This document shows, piece after piece, positions 26,123 to 34,774 of a DNA stretch of 64,000 nucleotides (the stretch's first letter is position 1; each line of letters starts with the position of its first letter). The notes below the pieces were generated by a model. The model ran no database searches and had not been told where the DNA came from. It saw only the letters and a program-made list of their open reading frames with translations. This DNA is from Spirosoma aureum. GTDB lineage: Bacteria; Bacteroidota; Bacteroidia; Cytophagales; Spirosomataceae. Where the stretch lies: assembly GCF_011604685.1 (NCBI RefSeq), contig NZ_CP050063.1, positions 5,664,501-5,728,500 of the forward strand, given 5' to 3'. Made by a program: the position numbers and the translations under genes.

Positions 26123-27076
26123 TCAATTCGACACCAGCCGTCCCTGAGCATCCTCTACGTGCAGACGGTTCAGATCCAGTCCATCCAATACCAGTACACC
26201 CTGTATGGACGATTGCTGTTTAGCATCCTGTTTCCACGACCAGACCAGTTTACCCGCCGGGGAGTATTCCAGAATCTGCGTTCCACTGGCTCCGTGTTCA
26301 GGCCCGTGTCCCTGCCAGTTAGCCACCACCCAGTTTCCATTCTTCAGAATCTGAAAACCAGAAAAAAAGTGAGGATTGACAACGGGCGGGCCACTGAGAC
26401 TATCGACAAAACTGCCTTTTTTATCGAATTGCTGGAAATTGGCCGAATAACCTCCACTCACCAATGTATTGCCATTACCGAGCCGCTGGGCCTGCCAAGC
26501 GTGTTGCGCTTTGTCCTGTTTCGTCAGCTGAGCCTGCCAGGCAATAGAGCCATCGGGTTTTCCTTCAATCACCCGGTCATTAGAGGTGAGCAGAAAATTG
26601 CCGTCAGCCGTTTCGCGAATCAGCCGGACATACGTAAAGTCTGGATAATTAATAGTTCTTTGTACGGTCTGGTTCTGATCAAGCTCAAGCAATACGATGC
26701 CTTTTTTCCCCTGCCAGTTTAAACCAACCAGCATGGTATGGCCATTGCGTAAGCGCCGGGCGGCAATCGTTCCATCGTATGTGGTCAGCTCGGCTACTTT
26801 TGCCCCCGTCTTGATATCCCGCTCTTCGTAGCCCTTGCCGGTGCCGATCATCACTCTCCCCTGCCCTATTAGTTGCAGATCCCGACCAGCCGGAACGGCC
26901 ACAAAGTAGTTTCGTTCGGGATGAGCCAGATCGATGTAATTCAATTTGGAGAGTCCCTCATCGCGTAACAGCATCTGCCGGGATGCGTAACTTCCGTTGG
27001 AAGGCTGCGCGGCACAATGCAGATAGAACAGCAGTAAAAGGGCGGAAAATAAGCTGGTAGTAACGTTCTTTTTCAT
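26123..27076 (-). CDS. Secreted beta-propeller protein, function unknown
   Basis: A 317-aa secreted protein (signal peptide about 1-23, ending CAAQ). Repeating segments of the type GNTLVSGG, DGNFLLTSNDRVIEGKPDGS, NGNWVVANWQGHG and ILEYSPAGKLVWSWK look like blades of a PQQ/arylsulfotransferase-like beta-propeller. No catalytic residue can be named. As the last gene of the pectin operon (104 bp after GH105) it could bind or process pectic fragments; this is inference from position. Confidence 0.7.
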   Translation of the reverse strand: MKKNVTTSLFSALLLLFYLHCAAQPSNGSYASRQMLLRDEGLSKLNYIDLAHPERNYFVAVPAGRDLQLIGQGRVMIGTGKGYEERDIKTGAKVAELTTYDGTIAARRLRNGHTMLVGLNWQGKKGIVLLELDQNQTVQRTINYPDFTYVRLIRETADGNFLLTSNDRVIEGKPDGSIAWQAQLTKQDKAQHAWQAQRLGNGNTLVSGGYSANFQQFDKKGSFVDSLSGPPVVNPHFFSGFQILKNGNWVVANWQGHGPEHGASGTQILEYSPAGKLVWSWKQDAKQQSSIQGVLVLDGLDLNRLHVEDAQGRLVSN

Positions 27077-27179
27077 GCGTTAAACGCCTTGGTTATTCGG
27101 GTAAAGTATAAGTTGAATCCAAAGCTATCAAATTCAACAGTGAAATGAGTGATCAATTCCCACAATGCAATATACCTGG

Positions 27180-28412
27180 CTACTTTATGCCCTCAAACTC
27201 AAGTGCCAGCATGATAAAAGGGCCAACGGACTTAGGATCATTATCCCGTTTCGCTTCCTGACAATAGTATTCGTAAGACCCATCGCGATAAGGCGTGCCA
27301 CCCAAACCAGCTCCTGCACAGGCGTCCGTGATCGTTACAACCCCCGTTGGCTGTGTTTTGATAAAATGCGTTAAAATGCCATTGTATCCCTTTTGGGCAA
27401 TGTCTTTGAATTTCGGGTCAAGATAGCCCTTCCGGGTAGCTTTCATCAGAAAATACACAAACATGGTCGAGGCCGACGATTCAACGTAATTACCTTCCTG
27501 TTTGCCAATGTCCATCACCTGGTACCAAAGCCCGCTTGGCGAATCCTGATAGGTCGCCAGTGTTTGCGCCAGGTTTCGGGTAATTTCCAGAATCTGTTCC
27601 CGCTGAGGATGATCTGCCGGAAAATAGTCGAGTACATCCACCAAGGTCATGGCGTACCAGCCCATGCCACGCCCCCACACATGCGGTGATTTGCCGGTTT
27701 CTTTATCTGCCCAACGCTGCTGTCTGCTTTCATCCCAACCGTGATAATAAAGGCCCGTTTTCGGATCTTTATTGTGGGCATCAATTAGCCGGATTTGATT
27801 GGCTACGTCAGAAAATAGCTCGGGTTCGTTGAAAACCTGGGCATACTGAGCCAGAAAGGGCGATGCCATGTATAACCCATCGAGCCACATCTGGTGCGGA
27901 TAGTGTTTTTTATGCCAGAACCCGCCTTCACTCGTACGCGGATGCGTAAGCATCTGACTGCGTAATAATCGAATGGCTTTTTCATACCTGGGGTCATGCG
28001 TGCGCTCGTATAAGGCAAACAGAATTTTTCCGGAGTTTACGGCATCGATGTTGTACTGGGTCAGGGTGTAGGTTTTTATGCTGCCATCCGGATTGATCAT
28101 ATCGTCGGCGTATTCCTTGATATAGTCGTAGTATTTTTCCGTATGAGTCTGTCGCCACAATTTTTCAAGCGAGCTGCAAACCAATCCGTTACAATAACCC
28201 CATCGAGGTACTTTCGAAAAATCAAGCATCCACCCTTTCGGGTTCCGCCCAATATCGGAATCCGCCATTCGCACCGACCAGGGCACATTTGTTTCAGTCG
28301 GTGTTCTGGCTTGCTGCGCCGAAACGGATGCCTTCAACGTGGCTAGCATCACTACCCACACAATCAAAATTCTCACAGAGCATACCTGCCTGTTTGTTGT
28401 AGCGTCTTCCAT
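27180..28412 (-). CDS. GH105 unsaturated (rhamno)galacturonyl hydrolase
   Basis: A 410-aa (alpha/alpha)6-barrel enzyme of the YteR/RhiN family, which hydrates and releases the unsaturated uronate left at the non-reducing end by pectate or rhamnogalacturonan lyases. Family features: catalytic Asp178 in HQMWLDGLYMASPFLAQYA, SPHVWGRGMGWYAMT (242-256) and the C-terminal TDACAGAGLGG. A secretion signal is plausible at about 12-33 (ILIVWVVMLATLKASVSAQ), placing it in the periplasm. It lies 42 bp after the GH43 gene in the pectin operon. No lyase that would make its substrate is in the window. Confidence 0.92.
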   Translation of the reverse strand: MEDATTNRQVCSVRILIVWVVMLATLKASVSAQQARTPTETNVPWSVRMADSDIGRNPKGWMLDFSKVPRWGYCNGLVCSSLEKLWRQTHTEKYYDYIKEYADDMINPDGSIKTYTLTQYNIDAVNSGKILFALYERTHDPRYEKAIRLLRSQMLTHPRTSEGGFWHKKHYPHQMWLDGLYMASPFLAQYAQVFNEPELFSDVANQIRLIDAHNKDPKTGLYYHGWDESRQQRWADKETGKSPHVWGRGMGWYAMTLVDVLDYFPADHPQREQILEITRNLAQTLATYQDSPSGLWYQVMDIGKQEGNYVESSASTMFVYFLMKATRKGYLDPKFKDIAQKGYNGILTHFIKTQPTGVVTITDACAGAGLGGTPYRDGSYEYYCQEAKRDNDPKSVGPFIMLALEFEGIK

Positions 28413-28454
28413 TCGAGCGGTTGTATTGAATGACTACTGGAATCGGGGCATTGA

Positions 28455-30161
28455 TCATGGATTCTCCGAGGGTACGGATTCAACCCGAAACCAGTCGAAG
28501 TCGGCATAGCCTGAATCATTGATCTGGGTGGTACGGGTACAGAAGATACCCATTTTGGCACCGATCCAGCGCCCCACTTCCGCCTGAAACGGATCGCCGG
28601 TTTTGGTAAAATTCTGCCCATCCAAGCTGTAACTGAACTGACACCTGGCACCCTCTGTCACCACCACACGGAGATACACCGGACTACCGGCGTTCATTTT
28701 AGCAATAACGGTTTCGACTTCCGGTTTTCCCTCTGACGCCTTTTTACAAACGCCATAGACCAGGTTGACCCCATCCTTACTGCTTTTTAGCACTAGATTC
28801 GCATAGCTCAACCCCATGATGATCAGCCCCGTCCGTTCGTTTTCCAGTTTTGGATTTGGTTTAAAGATTAGCTTTGTGGTTACCATGAACCGCTCGGCCG
28901 GAAACTTCTGTAACAACAGGTTTGGCACCTCCCAGTTGTTTTTGATGTCCTCAGGTGCCTTGTAGGAATATAGTCGCAGAAACCCCTGATTACTCGTCGT
29001 ATGCCAGATGCCTTTCGGGTTGGCCTGCCACTGCCACTGGCGTCCCGGCATCGTTGAACTGAACTCGTCCGATTCGACGGGTGTACTAATTGGAAATTCT
29101 TTGCCTGGCGACGGCCCCGCAATGGCTGGTTTTTTATACGTCAATACGGGTTCTCCCTTGCCATCACCGTCGGCATCGATACCGATAACCGGCCAGTCGT
29201 TCACCCACTTCATCGGTTGCAGATGCACAACCCGACCGTAGGCTTCCTTATCCTGAAAATGCAAAAACCAGTCTTCGCCAGGCTTACCATTGACCGGCTT
29301 CGTATCGACCCAGGCACCCTGATGCGGACCATTGATCGAACTTTTACCCTGATCCATAACAACTTTTCGTTCGTATGGCCCATAAATTTCCTTAGACCGG
29401 AGCACGAGTTGCCAGCCCGTAGGCACCCCCCCCGCCGGAGCGAAGATGTAGTAAAAGCCATTGCGTTTATAAATCTTCGGCCCCTCAATGGTTGGGTCCG
29501 TTTCGTGACCGTCGTACACGATGACGCCCTCATCCAGCACTTTGGTCCCTTCGCCATTCAGTTTTTTGACGGTAAGAATGCTTTTTATACCGGCCCGGCT
29601 ACCGGCCCATCCATGTATCAGATAAACCTGCCCGTTGTCGTCCCAAAGCGGGCACGGGTCAATCAGGCCCTTGCCACCCTCCACCAACACCGGCTCCGAC
29701 CAGGGGCCAGCCGGGTTGGCCGCTTTAGTTAGATAGATACCAAAATCAGGGTCCGGGTAATAGATGTAGAATTCTTTGTTGTGATAACGGATAGCAGGAG
29801 CCCATACCCCATTACCGTGCTGGGTTTTCTCGAAATGCTCGAATGGCGGCTGGCGTTTCAGCGCATGGCCAATAATGCTCCAGTTGACCAGATCCTTTGA
29901 GTGCAGAATGGGTAATCCCGGAATGGCATCGAAACTCGATGCGACCAGGTAATAGTCGTCGCCCGCCCGGCAGGCGTCCGGATCAGAATAATCTGCGTTC
30001 AGGACCGGGTTTTTGTACGTTCCATTCCCTAAATCGGCGACCCAAACCTTCGAAACATAGGGTGTTTCAGCCTCGGTTGAAGCCGGTTTTGGTCGGGGCG
30101 TTTGGGCTACAGCCGAAACTATCGACAGAAAAAACAAACTAATGATACGTACCGAATTCAT
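28455..30161 (-). CDS. GH43 with C-terminal beta-sandwich domain
   Basis: A 568-aa secreted glycosidase: signal peptide about 1-20, GH43 propeller about 45-340, then a concanavalin-like C-terminal domain (about 365-560, DEFSSTMPGRQWQWQ, RTGLIIMG, GYADFDWFRVE) as in larger beta-xylosidases/arabinofuranosidases. Catalytic acids: D60 (NADYSDPD), D168 (LIDPCPLWDD) and E226 (TIEGPKIY). In this operon it probably trims arabinan or xylose side chains of pectin. It is 4 bp downstream of the pectin methylesterase gene, so the two are co-translated or at least co-transcribed. Confidence 0.92.
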   Translation of the reverse strand: MNSVRIISLFFLSIVSAVAQTPRPKPASTEAETPYVSKVWVADLGNGTYKNPVLNADYSDPDACRAGDDYYLVASSFDAIPGLPILHSKDLVNWSIIGHALKRQPPFEHFEKTQHGNGVWAPAIRYHNKEFYIYYPDPDFGIYLTKAANPAGPWSEPVLVEGGKGLIDPCPLWDDNGQVYLIHGWAGSRAGIKSILTVKKLNGEGTKVLDEGVIVYDGHETDPTIEGPKIYKRNGFYYIFAPAGGVPTGWQLVLRSKEIYGPYERKVVMDQGKSSINGPHQGAWVDTKPVNGKPGEDWFLHFQDKEAYGRVVHLQPMKWVNDWPVIGIDADGDGKGEPVLTYKKPAIAGPSPGKEFPISTPVESDEFSSTMPGRQWQWQANPKGIWHTTSNQGFLRLYSYKAPEDIKNNWEVPNLLLQKFPAERFMVTTKLIFKPNPKLENERTGLIIMGLSYANLVLKSSKDGVNLVYGVCKKASEGKPEVETVIAKMNAGSPVYLRVVVTEGARCQFSYSLDGQNFTKTGDPFQAEVGRWIGAKMGIFCTRTTQINDSGYADFDWFRVESVPSENP

Positions 30162-30165
30162 ATGT

Positions 30166-31173
30166 TTAGGGGCGGGCTGCGTTAGGTAACCAGGCCGATT
30201 TTTCAGAAAAAATGGTTGCTAGAGTATAGGTACTGGCCTCTTTATCCGTTAGAACTTTTGACCAGACTGCCCGTTTCGATGAATTCCCTCCGGCTCCAGT
30301 ATTGCCGTATTCTGCATATAGTACGGTCTTTTCATTAGCCGGATTACCCCAGTTGTCCCAACCTGCGGGCAAAATATGGTTACCCATATCGGTTCGAATG
30401 AATATCGTTTTGGCGTTCGGTCGCCAGGGACGACCCAAAAAGACTTTTTTAGCGGCTGGGTCGGCGATCAGTTTGCAATCAAAAAAAACGAATCCGTAGC
30501 GCTGATACCCTGGTGTAGCTGCTGCCGTAATGAATGAATCGGACAGGCTTTTGATCGTGCAGGATTGAAAAACGGAGATCGATTTTCCGAAAATAAAGTC
30601 GGTAGTCCCTTCAATAAAGCAGTTTTCGTAAAACTGACGACTGCCCTCGGCAGCAGCATAAAGCGTATCCTGATTTCCTAAAAGGATGCAGTTTTTGCAG
30701 ACAAACCGATCACCTTCAACATGCAGTGCGACAGCCTGCCCAACACGCCCGGCCGTGTTTCGGATGGTCAGGTTTTCCAGAATAATATCCGGCGCGTCGA
30801 CCAGAACGGTATAGGAGGTATAGGTGCTGTATTTGTCTTTACCAGTCCAGTCTTTGCCGCCCGGATAGGCTTTACCTGAGTAATCGTCGCCGGTGATCAC
30901 AACGCCTTCTTTACTTTCCCCAATGACATGAATGTTGGGTTTCCAGGAAGGAATGACGAGTTTTTCGGCATAAACGCCATTTTTAACATAAAGGCTTACC
31001 CGAACCTGCGAATGATCGCGAAAGCTATTGACTGCTTCCTGAATGGTTTTGAAATTGCCACTCCCATCCTGAGCAACCGTAAACGAAGACGGATACGTAG
31101 CGGGTGGCGTCGTCTGGCTCCATACATGACTAGTACAGACCAGCAGGCAACTAAGTAGAAGCAGTTGTTTCAT
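30166..31173 (-). CDS. Pectin methylesterase (CE8)
   Basis: A 335-aa secreted pectinesterase that removes methyl esters from homogalacturonan, exposing it to GH28. Signal peptide 1-19 (ending HVWSQ). All family catalytic residues are visible: Gln146 (VGQAVALH), Asp169 (LLGNQDTLYA), Asp192 (GTTDFIFG), and Arg248/Trp250 (FLGRPWRP) on the right-handed beta-helix. Lies between GH28 and GH43 in the operon. The call is very secure. Confidence 0.96.
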   Translation of the reverse strand: MKQLLLLSCLLVCTSHVWSQTTPPATYPSSFTVAQDGSGNFKTIQEAVNSFRDHSQVRVSLYVKNGVYAEKLVIPSWKPNIHVIGESKEGVVITGDDYSGKAYPGGKDWTGKDKYSTYTSYTVLVDAPDIILENLTIRNTAGRVGQAVALHVEGDRFVCKNCILLGNQDTLYAAAEGSRQFYENCFIEGTTDFIFGKSISVFQSCTIKSLSDSFITAAATPGYQRYGFVFFDCKLIADPAAKKVFLGRPWRPNAKTIFIRTDMGNHILPAGWDNWGNPANEKTVLYAEYGNTGAGGNSSKRAVWSKVLTDKEASTYTLATIFSEKSAWLPNAARP

Positions 31174-31346
31174 TTGTGATTAAATAGAACGTTAAACAGG
31201 CCCTATACTCTTTCTAACTTCAACTGTTTGATAGACACGATTGAACGCCGGTCAGATAAGTCGTAATCCTGCCGGGGGGGTGATAAAAACGGAAAGGCCA
31301 ATAGCTCAATACCAAAATTCTCAGAAACAGGCGTCGGTGTAAGCCC

Positions 31347-33002
31347 TCATTTTGTAGAAGACAGGGTCAGGTTCTTTTCCTGGGCACCCTTGTTAAACTC
31401 CGCCCTGGTCTGGGCTTTAGCGACATCCGTGTTCTTCACCTGAATGCCCTGAGTCCGCTCGCCATTTATAGAAAATAGCAAACTGGCCTGAGGATCGTAT
31501 TGTATCGTATCGAACGTTAGATCACTGCTATTGTCTACCAGAATAACGGGCTTTGTGCTTTTGGTGATCAACTGTACATTTTTGAAACGAATACCGCTCG
31601 CATCGATCAACTCTATGCCCTTATCCGCCTGAAGGACCAGCCTGTCCATCGTAATGTTTTTAACCGCCATTTCGGGTAAACCACGGATAAAAACGCCCTT
31701 TTTTGCGCCATTACAGACAATGTTCTCAAAATGCATATCCCGGAAAACGGGCGTACCTTCATTGACGATCGGGCGCTCGTCGCGCTCCCCATCGGTAGCG
31801 AACTTGACGAAATAGTACATATCGAAGAAGATGGCTTCCTGCGCAATGTCTTTCATGAAAATATCTTTTGCATAGATATGCTCGACTACGCCACCCCGCC
31901 CCCGTACCGACTTGAAACGCAGGCCCTTATCGGTACCCATAAACGTGCAGTTGTAGACGAATATATTACGTGCCCCTCCGCTCATTTCACTCCCGACAAC
32001 AAAACCTCCGTGGCCGTTATAGACCGTATTATTCCGAATAACACCATTCTCGGTAGGCATCCCGCGTTTACGCCCTTCTTCGTCTTTTCCCGATTTGATG
32101 CAAATGGCATCGTCGCCTACATCAAGTGTACAGCCTTCGATGAGGAAGTTCTTGCAGGATTCGATATCCATACCATCGCCGTTATGCGCGTATTCCGGAT
32201 TTTTAGTGGTAACATTTCGAATCGTTAGATCCTGACACATCAGCGGATGCAGACACCAGGCGGGTGAATTCTGAAATGTAACCCCTTCCAGCAGTACTTT
32301 TTTGCAATTCGTCAGCACCAGCAGATTCGGCCGGAGCATGTCCTTCATATCCGCAAAATCCTGAGGAGTTTTTCCGGCAACCAGCAACATGCTTCGATTT
32401 TCGGTACTGGCCCGTTTGAACTGCTCACTCGGATACCAGGTTTTACCATCCTCTTTCAAAACGCCACCCGAAGCTACTTTTTCCTGCCACTGGCTTTCGG
32501 TGAGCTGCGCTTTATGGACGGCTCGCCATACGTCTCCATTCCCATCGACAATGCCCTGACCGGTAATAGCCACATTTTCCAGATTGGCCCCAGACAGGGG
32601 GGATTGATTACGGGCCGACCGTTTGCCTTCGTAGGTGCCTTCAACCAGGCCGTATTGGCTTTTATCGGTCGTAAACAACAGGGTTGCTGCCTTTTTTAGA
32701 TGCAGATTGACGTTACTTTTCAGTTCGATTGGTCCGGTGATCCACAATCCAGCGGGTACGAGCACCACCCCGCCCCCTTTTTGACTGCACGCCAGAATAG
32801 CTGCATTGATCGCCCTGGTGTTCAGTGTAACGCCATCCGGTTTTGCACCATGCGCAATAATCGTTACCGTGTCCTTTCGAAAAACGGGCTGGGCTATTTT
32901 AGGAAGGTTGGCCCAGCTATAGGCCGGTGCGGTTTGTGCTGAAGCAGAAAACGGAGCCAGTATTGAGAACACAAGGCTCAGGAATCGATGGTTTTTCGTC
33001 AT
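31347..33002 (-). CDS. GH28 polygalacturonase
   Basis: A 551-aa secreted right-handed beta-helix enzyme hydrolysing galacturonan. Start set at 33002 (MTKNHRFLSLVFSILAPFSA, clear signal peptide); the longer frame to 33086 runs into the upstream susD leader. GH28 signatures are all present: NGDGMDI (274-280), VGDDAICIKSG with D297/D298, GHGG (330-333, catalytic His331) and the substrate-binding RFKS (362-365). It is probably an exo-acting type given its length. First enzyme gene after susD of module B (108-bp gap). Confidence 0.95.
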   Translation of the reverse strand: MTKNHRFLSLVFSILAPFSASAQTAPAYSWANLPKIAQPVFRKDTVTIIAHGAKPDGVTLNTRAINAAILACSQKGGGVVLVPAGLWITGPIELKSNVNLHLKKAATLLFTTDKSQYGLVEGTYEGKRSARNQSPLSGANLENVAITGQGIVDGNGDVWRAVHKAQLTESQWQEKVASGGVLKEDGKTWYPSEQFKRASTENRSMLLVAGKTPQDFADMKDMLRPNLLVLTNCKKVLLEGVTFQNSPAWCLHPLMCQDLTIRNVTTKNPEYAHNGDGMDIESCKNFLIEGCTLDVGDDAICIKSGKDEEGRKRGMPTENGVIRNNTVYNGHGGFVVGSEMSGGARNIFVYNCTFMGTDKGLRFKSVRGRGGVVEHIYAKDIFMKDIAQEAIFFDMYYFVKFATDGERDERPIVNEGTPVFRDMHFENIVCNGAKKGVFIRGLPEMAVKNITMDRLVLQADKGIELIDASGIRFKNVQLITKSTKPVILVDNSSDLTFDTIQYDPQASLLFSINGERTQGIQVKNTDVAKAQTRAEFNKGAQEKNLTLSSTK

Positions 33003-33110
33003 AATTTTTTTATTCAGCAGCCAGGTGAGGTCATGCTGATCCGTAGGACTCAGATGATTTACGCGAATAAATTCATGCTGTATCATACGGATCAGCGCGT
33101 CCTGTCCAGT

Positions 33111-34760
33111 CTATTGATAACCCTGATTTTGGGTAAACTCCGTTTTATTGGTAATGGCATCCAACTGCGTTTGTGGAATAGGCCGAAGCACATGATAATC
33201 CACAATATTGACTGCATTATCGGGCGCATCGGCACGAACACGCTCCAAAAGCTTCCCTGTTCGTTTGAGGTCGAACCAGCGAATCTGCTCCCCGGCCAGT
33301 TCACGTGCCCGCTCATCCAAAATGAAATCAAGCGTTACCTGGGCTGAAGCAATCTGCATGGCAGCGGCTTTACCCGGTTTGGCCGCCCGTGTCCGCACGG
33401 TGTTGATGTAATCGGCAGCAGCCTGCAAATTACCCAGCTTCATTTGGGCTTCGGCCGCGATCAGGTACACCTCGGCCAGCCGGATCACGAATACATCACG
33501 GGCGCTTTGCGCTTCATTCAGGCTAGCCCGCGTCGGGTCCATAAACTTCGACAAGGTTGGGTAACGCAGATTGTCTTTAACCGTTCCGTTGGCGTTATAA
33601 ATCTTACTTCGGTCGTAGGTCTGGTACTTCCGGGTTGCTTCAAACGCATCGGGAATTTCTTTTTTCGTGCAATACACCGCCGTATCGCCCAGGTTCATAC
33701 CCGCCGGACGCGAAGTGGCATTAGCAAACCAAACCTGCTGAAATGAACCTTCGTAGCGGGCATCCTCATCGCTATACAGATCGAGCAGGAACCGGGTTGG
33801 CATGTATCGGTTGAATGGCCGCCCGTTGGCGATATCGCGCGTCATGCCCGGCCGATCGTCGTACTTCATCAAAAACAACAGGTGCCCATTGTTGCTGCCC
33901 CGGCTATGGCCATACGGATTGAAGGTTGTGTTTACGAGATCATTGATGGCCAGGTTCACGGAATAATCGACGACATAAATGGCCTCTTTGGTCTTCATAT
34001 TGCTCATTTTCCACAAGTCCGCATAGCTGGCTTCCAGTTTGTAGCCGTAATTACCCGTCAGCACGGCCTGCGCCATTTCCAGCGCTTCTTTGTTCATGCC
34101 ACGAGTCAGATACATGCGTGCCAGAAACGCCTGAGCAGCTCCCTTTGTCACTTTACCGTATTGGGGCTGCGTAGCGGGCAGGTTGGCTACGGCAATCTTC
34201 AGATCTTCGAAAATCTGGTTGTAAATGGTTTCAACAGAAGTCCGGTTAGCCGTCGCCACAATACCGTTCGTTTCCTGTGTGGTGAAATGAACACCACCCC
34301 AGGTTTCAACGATATGCCAGTAATAAAACGCCCGCAGAAACCGTAGTTCCCCTTCGCGAACTGGCCGTAACGCAGCCGATAAACCCGCTTTATCGATGCG
34401 GCCAATGCCACCGTTACACAGATTAATGGCTGCGTAGAACTCCCGCCATTCGCTCGTAAGGGCCGCATTACTGCCCTGAAGGTTCAGGTATTGGGTTAGG
34501 TCCCGGTAGACCTCGCCCGATCCGCTCGTCCAGATATCGGTACCTGTTTCGGCAATGTTATACCCTTCTTCTTTACCGTACCACCAGCGTTGATACGTAT
34601 AGGCGGCATTGACCAGTGTTTCAAAACCTTCGGGTGTGGTGTAAACGGTTTCGGCGGTTAACCCACTGGGGTTATATTCTTCCAGCACATCTTTACACGA
34701 AAACAAGGTTAGCAGAGATAGTGCCAGTAACCCCGTTTTTTTGACAATGGATAAGTTCAT
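33111..34760 (-). CDS. SusD/RagB-family lipoprotein (module B)
   Basis: A 549-aa surface lipoprotein with signal peptide MNLSIVKKTGLLALSLLTLFSC (acylated Cys22). SusD core REGELRFLRAFYYWHIVETWGGVHF, IRLAEVYLIAAEAQMKLGNLQ and the C-terminal LDERARELAGEQIRWFDLKRTGKLLERV, RPIPQTQLDAI...QNQGYQ. Begins 14 bp after susC and leads into the pectin-degrading enzymes, so its ligand is presumably a pectic oligosaccharide. Confidence 0.95.
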   Translation of the reverse strand: MNLSIVKKTGLLALSLLTLFSCKDVLEEYNPSGLTAETVYTTPEGFETLVNAAYTYQRWWYGKEEGYNIAETGTDIWTSGSGEVYRDLTQYLNLQGSNAALTSEWREFYAAINLCNGGIGRIDKAGLSAALRPVREGELRFLRAFYYWHIVETWGGVHFTTQETNGIVATANRTSVETIYNQIFEDLKIAVANLPATQPQYGKVTKGAAQAFLARMYLTRGMNKEALEMAQAVLTGNYGYKLEASYADLWKMSNMKTKEAIYVVDYSVNLAINDLVNTTFNPYGHSRGSNNGHLLFLMKYDDRPGMTRDIANGRPFNRYMPTRFLLDLYSDEDARYEGSFQQVWFANATSRPAGMNLGDTAVYCTKKEIPDAFEATRKYQTYDRSKIYNANGTVKDNLRYPTLSKFMDPTRASLNEAQSARDVFVIRLAEVYLIAAEAQMKLGNLQAAADYINTVRTRAAKPGKAAAMQIASAQVTLDFILDERARELAGEQIRWFDLKRTGKLLERVRADAPDNAVNIVDYHVLRPIPQTQLDAITNKTEFTQNQGYQ

Positions 34761-34774
34761 AATGGGTTGAGGGG

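Noticed and set aside
26105..26722. + strand open frame (205 aa)
   Set aside because: Antisense to the beta-propeller gene, which has a signal peptide and repeat structure; the + frame has neither.
29217..29732. + strand open frame (171 aa)
   Set aside because: Antisense to the GH43 gene with all three catalytic acids.
31731..32228. + strand open frame (165 aa)
   Set aside because: Antisense to the GH28 catalytic core.
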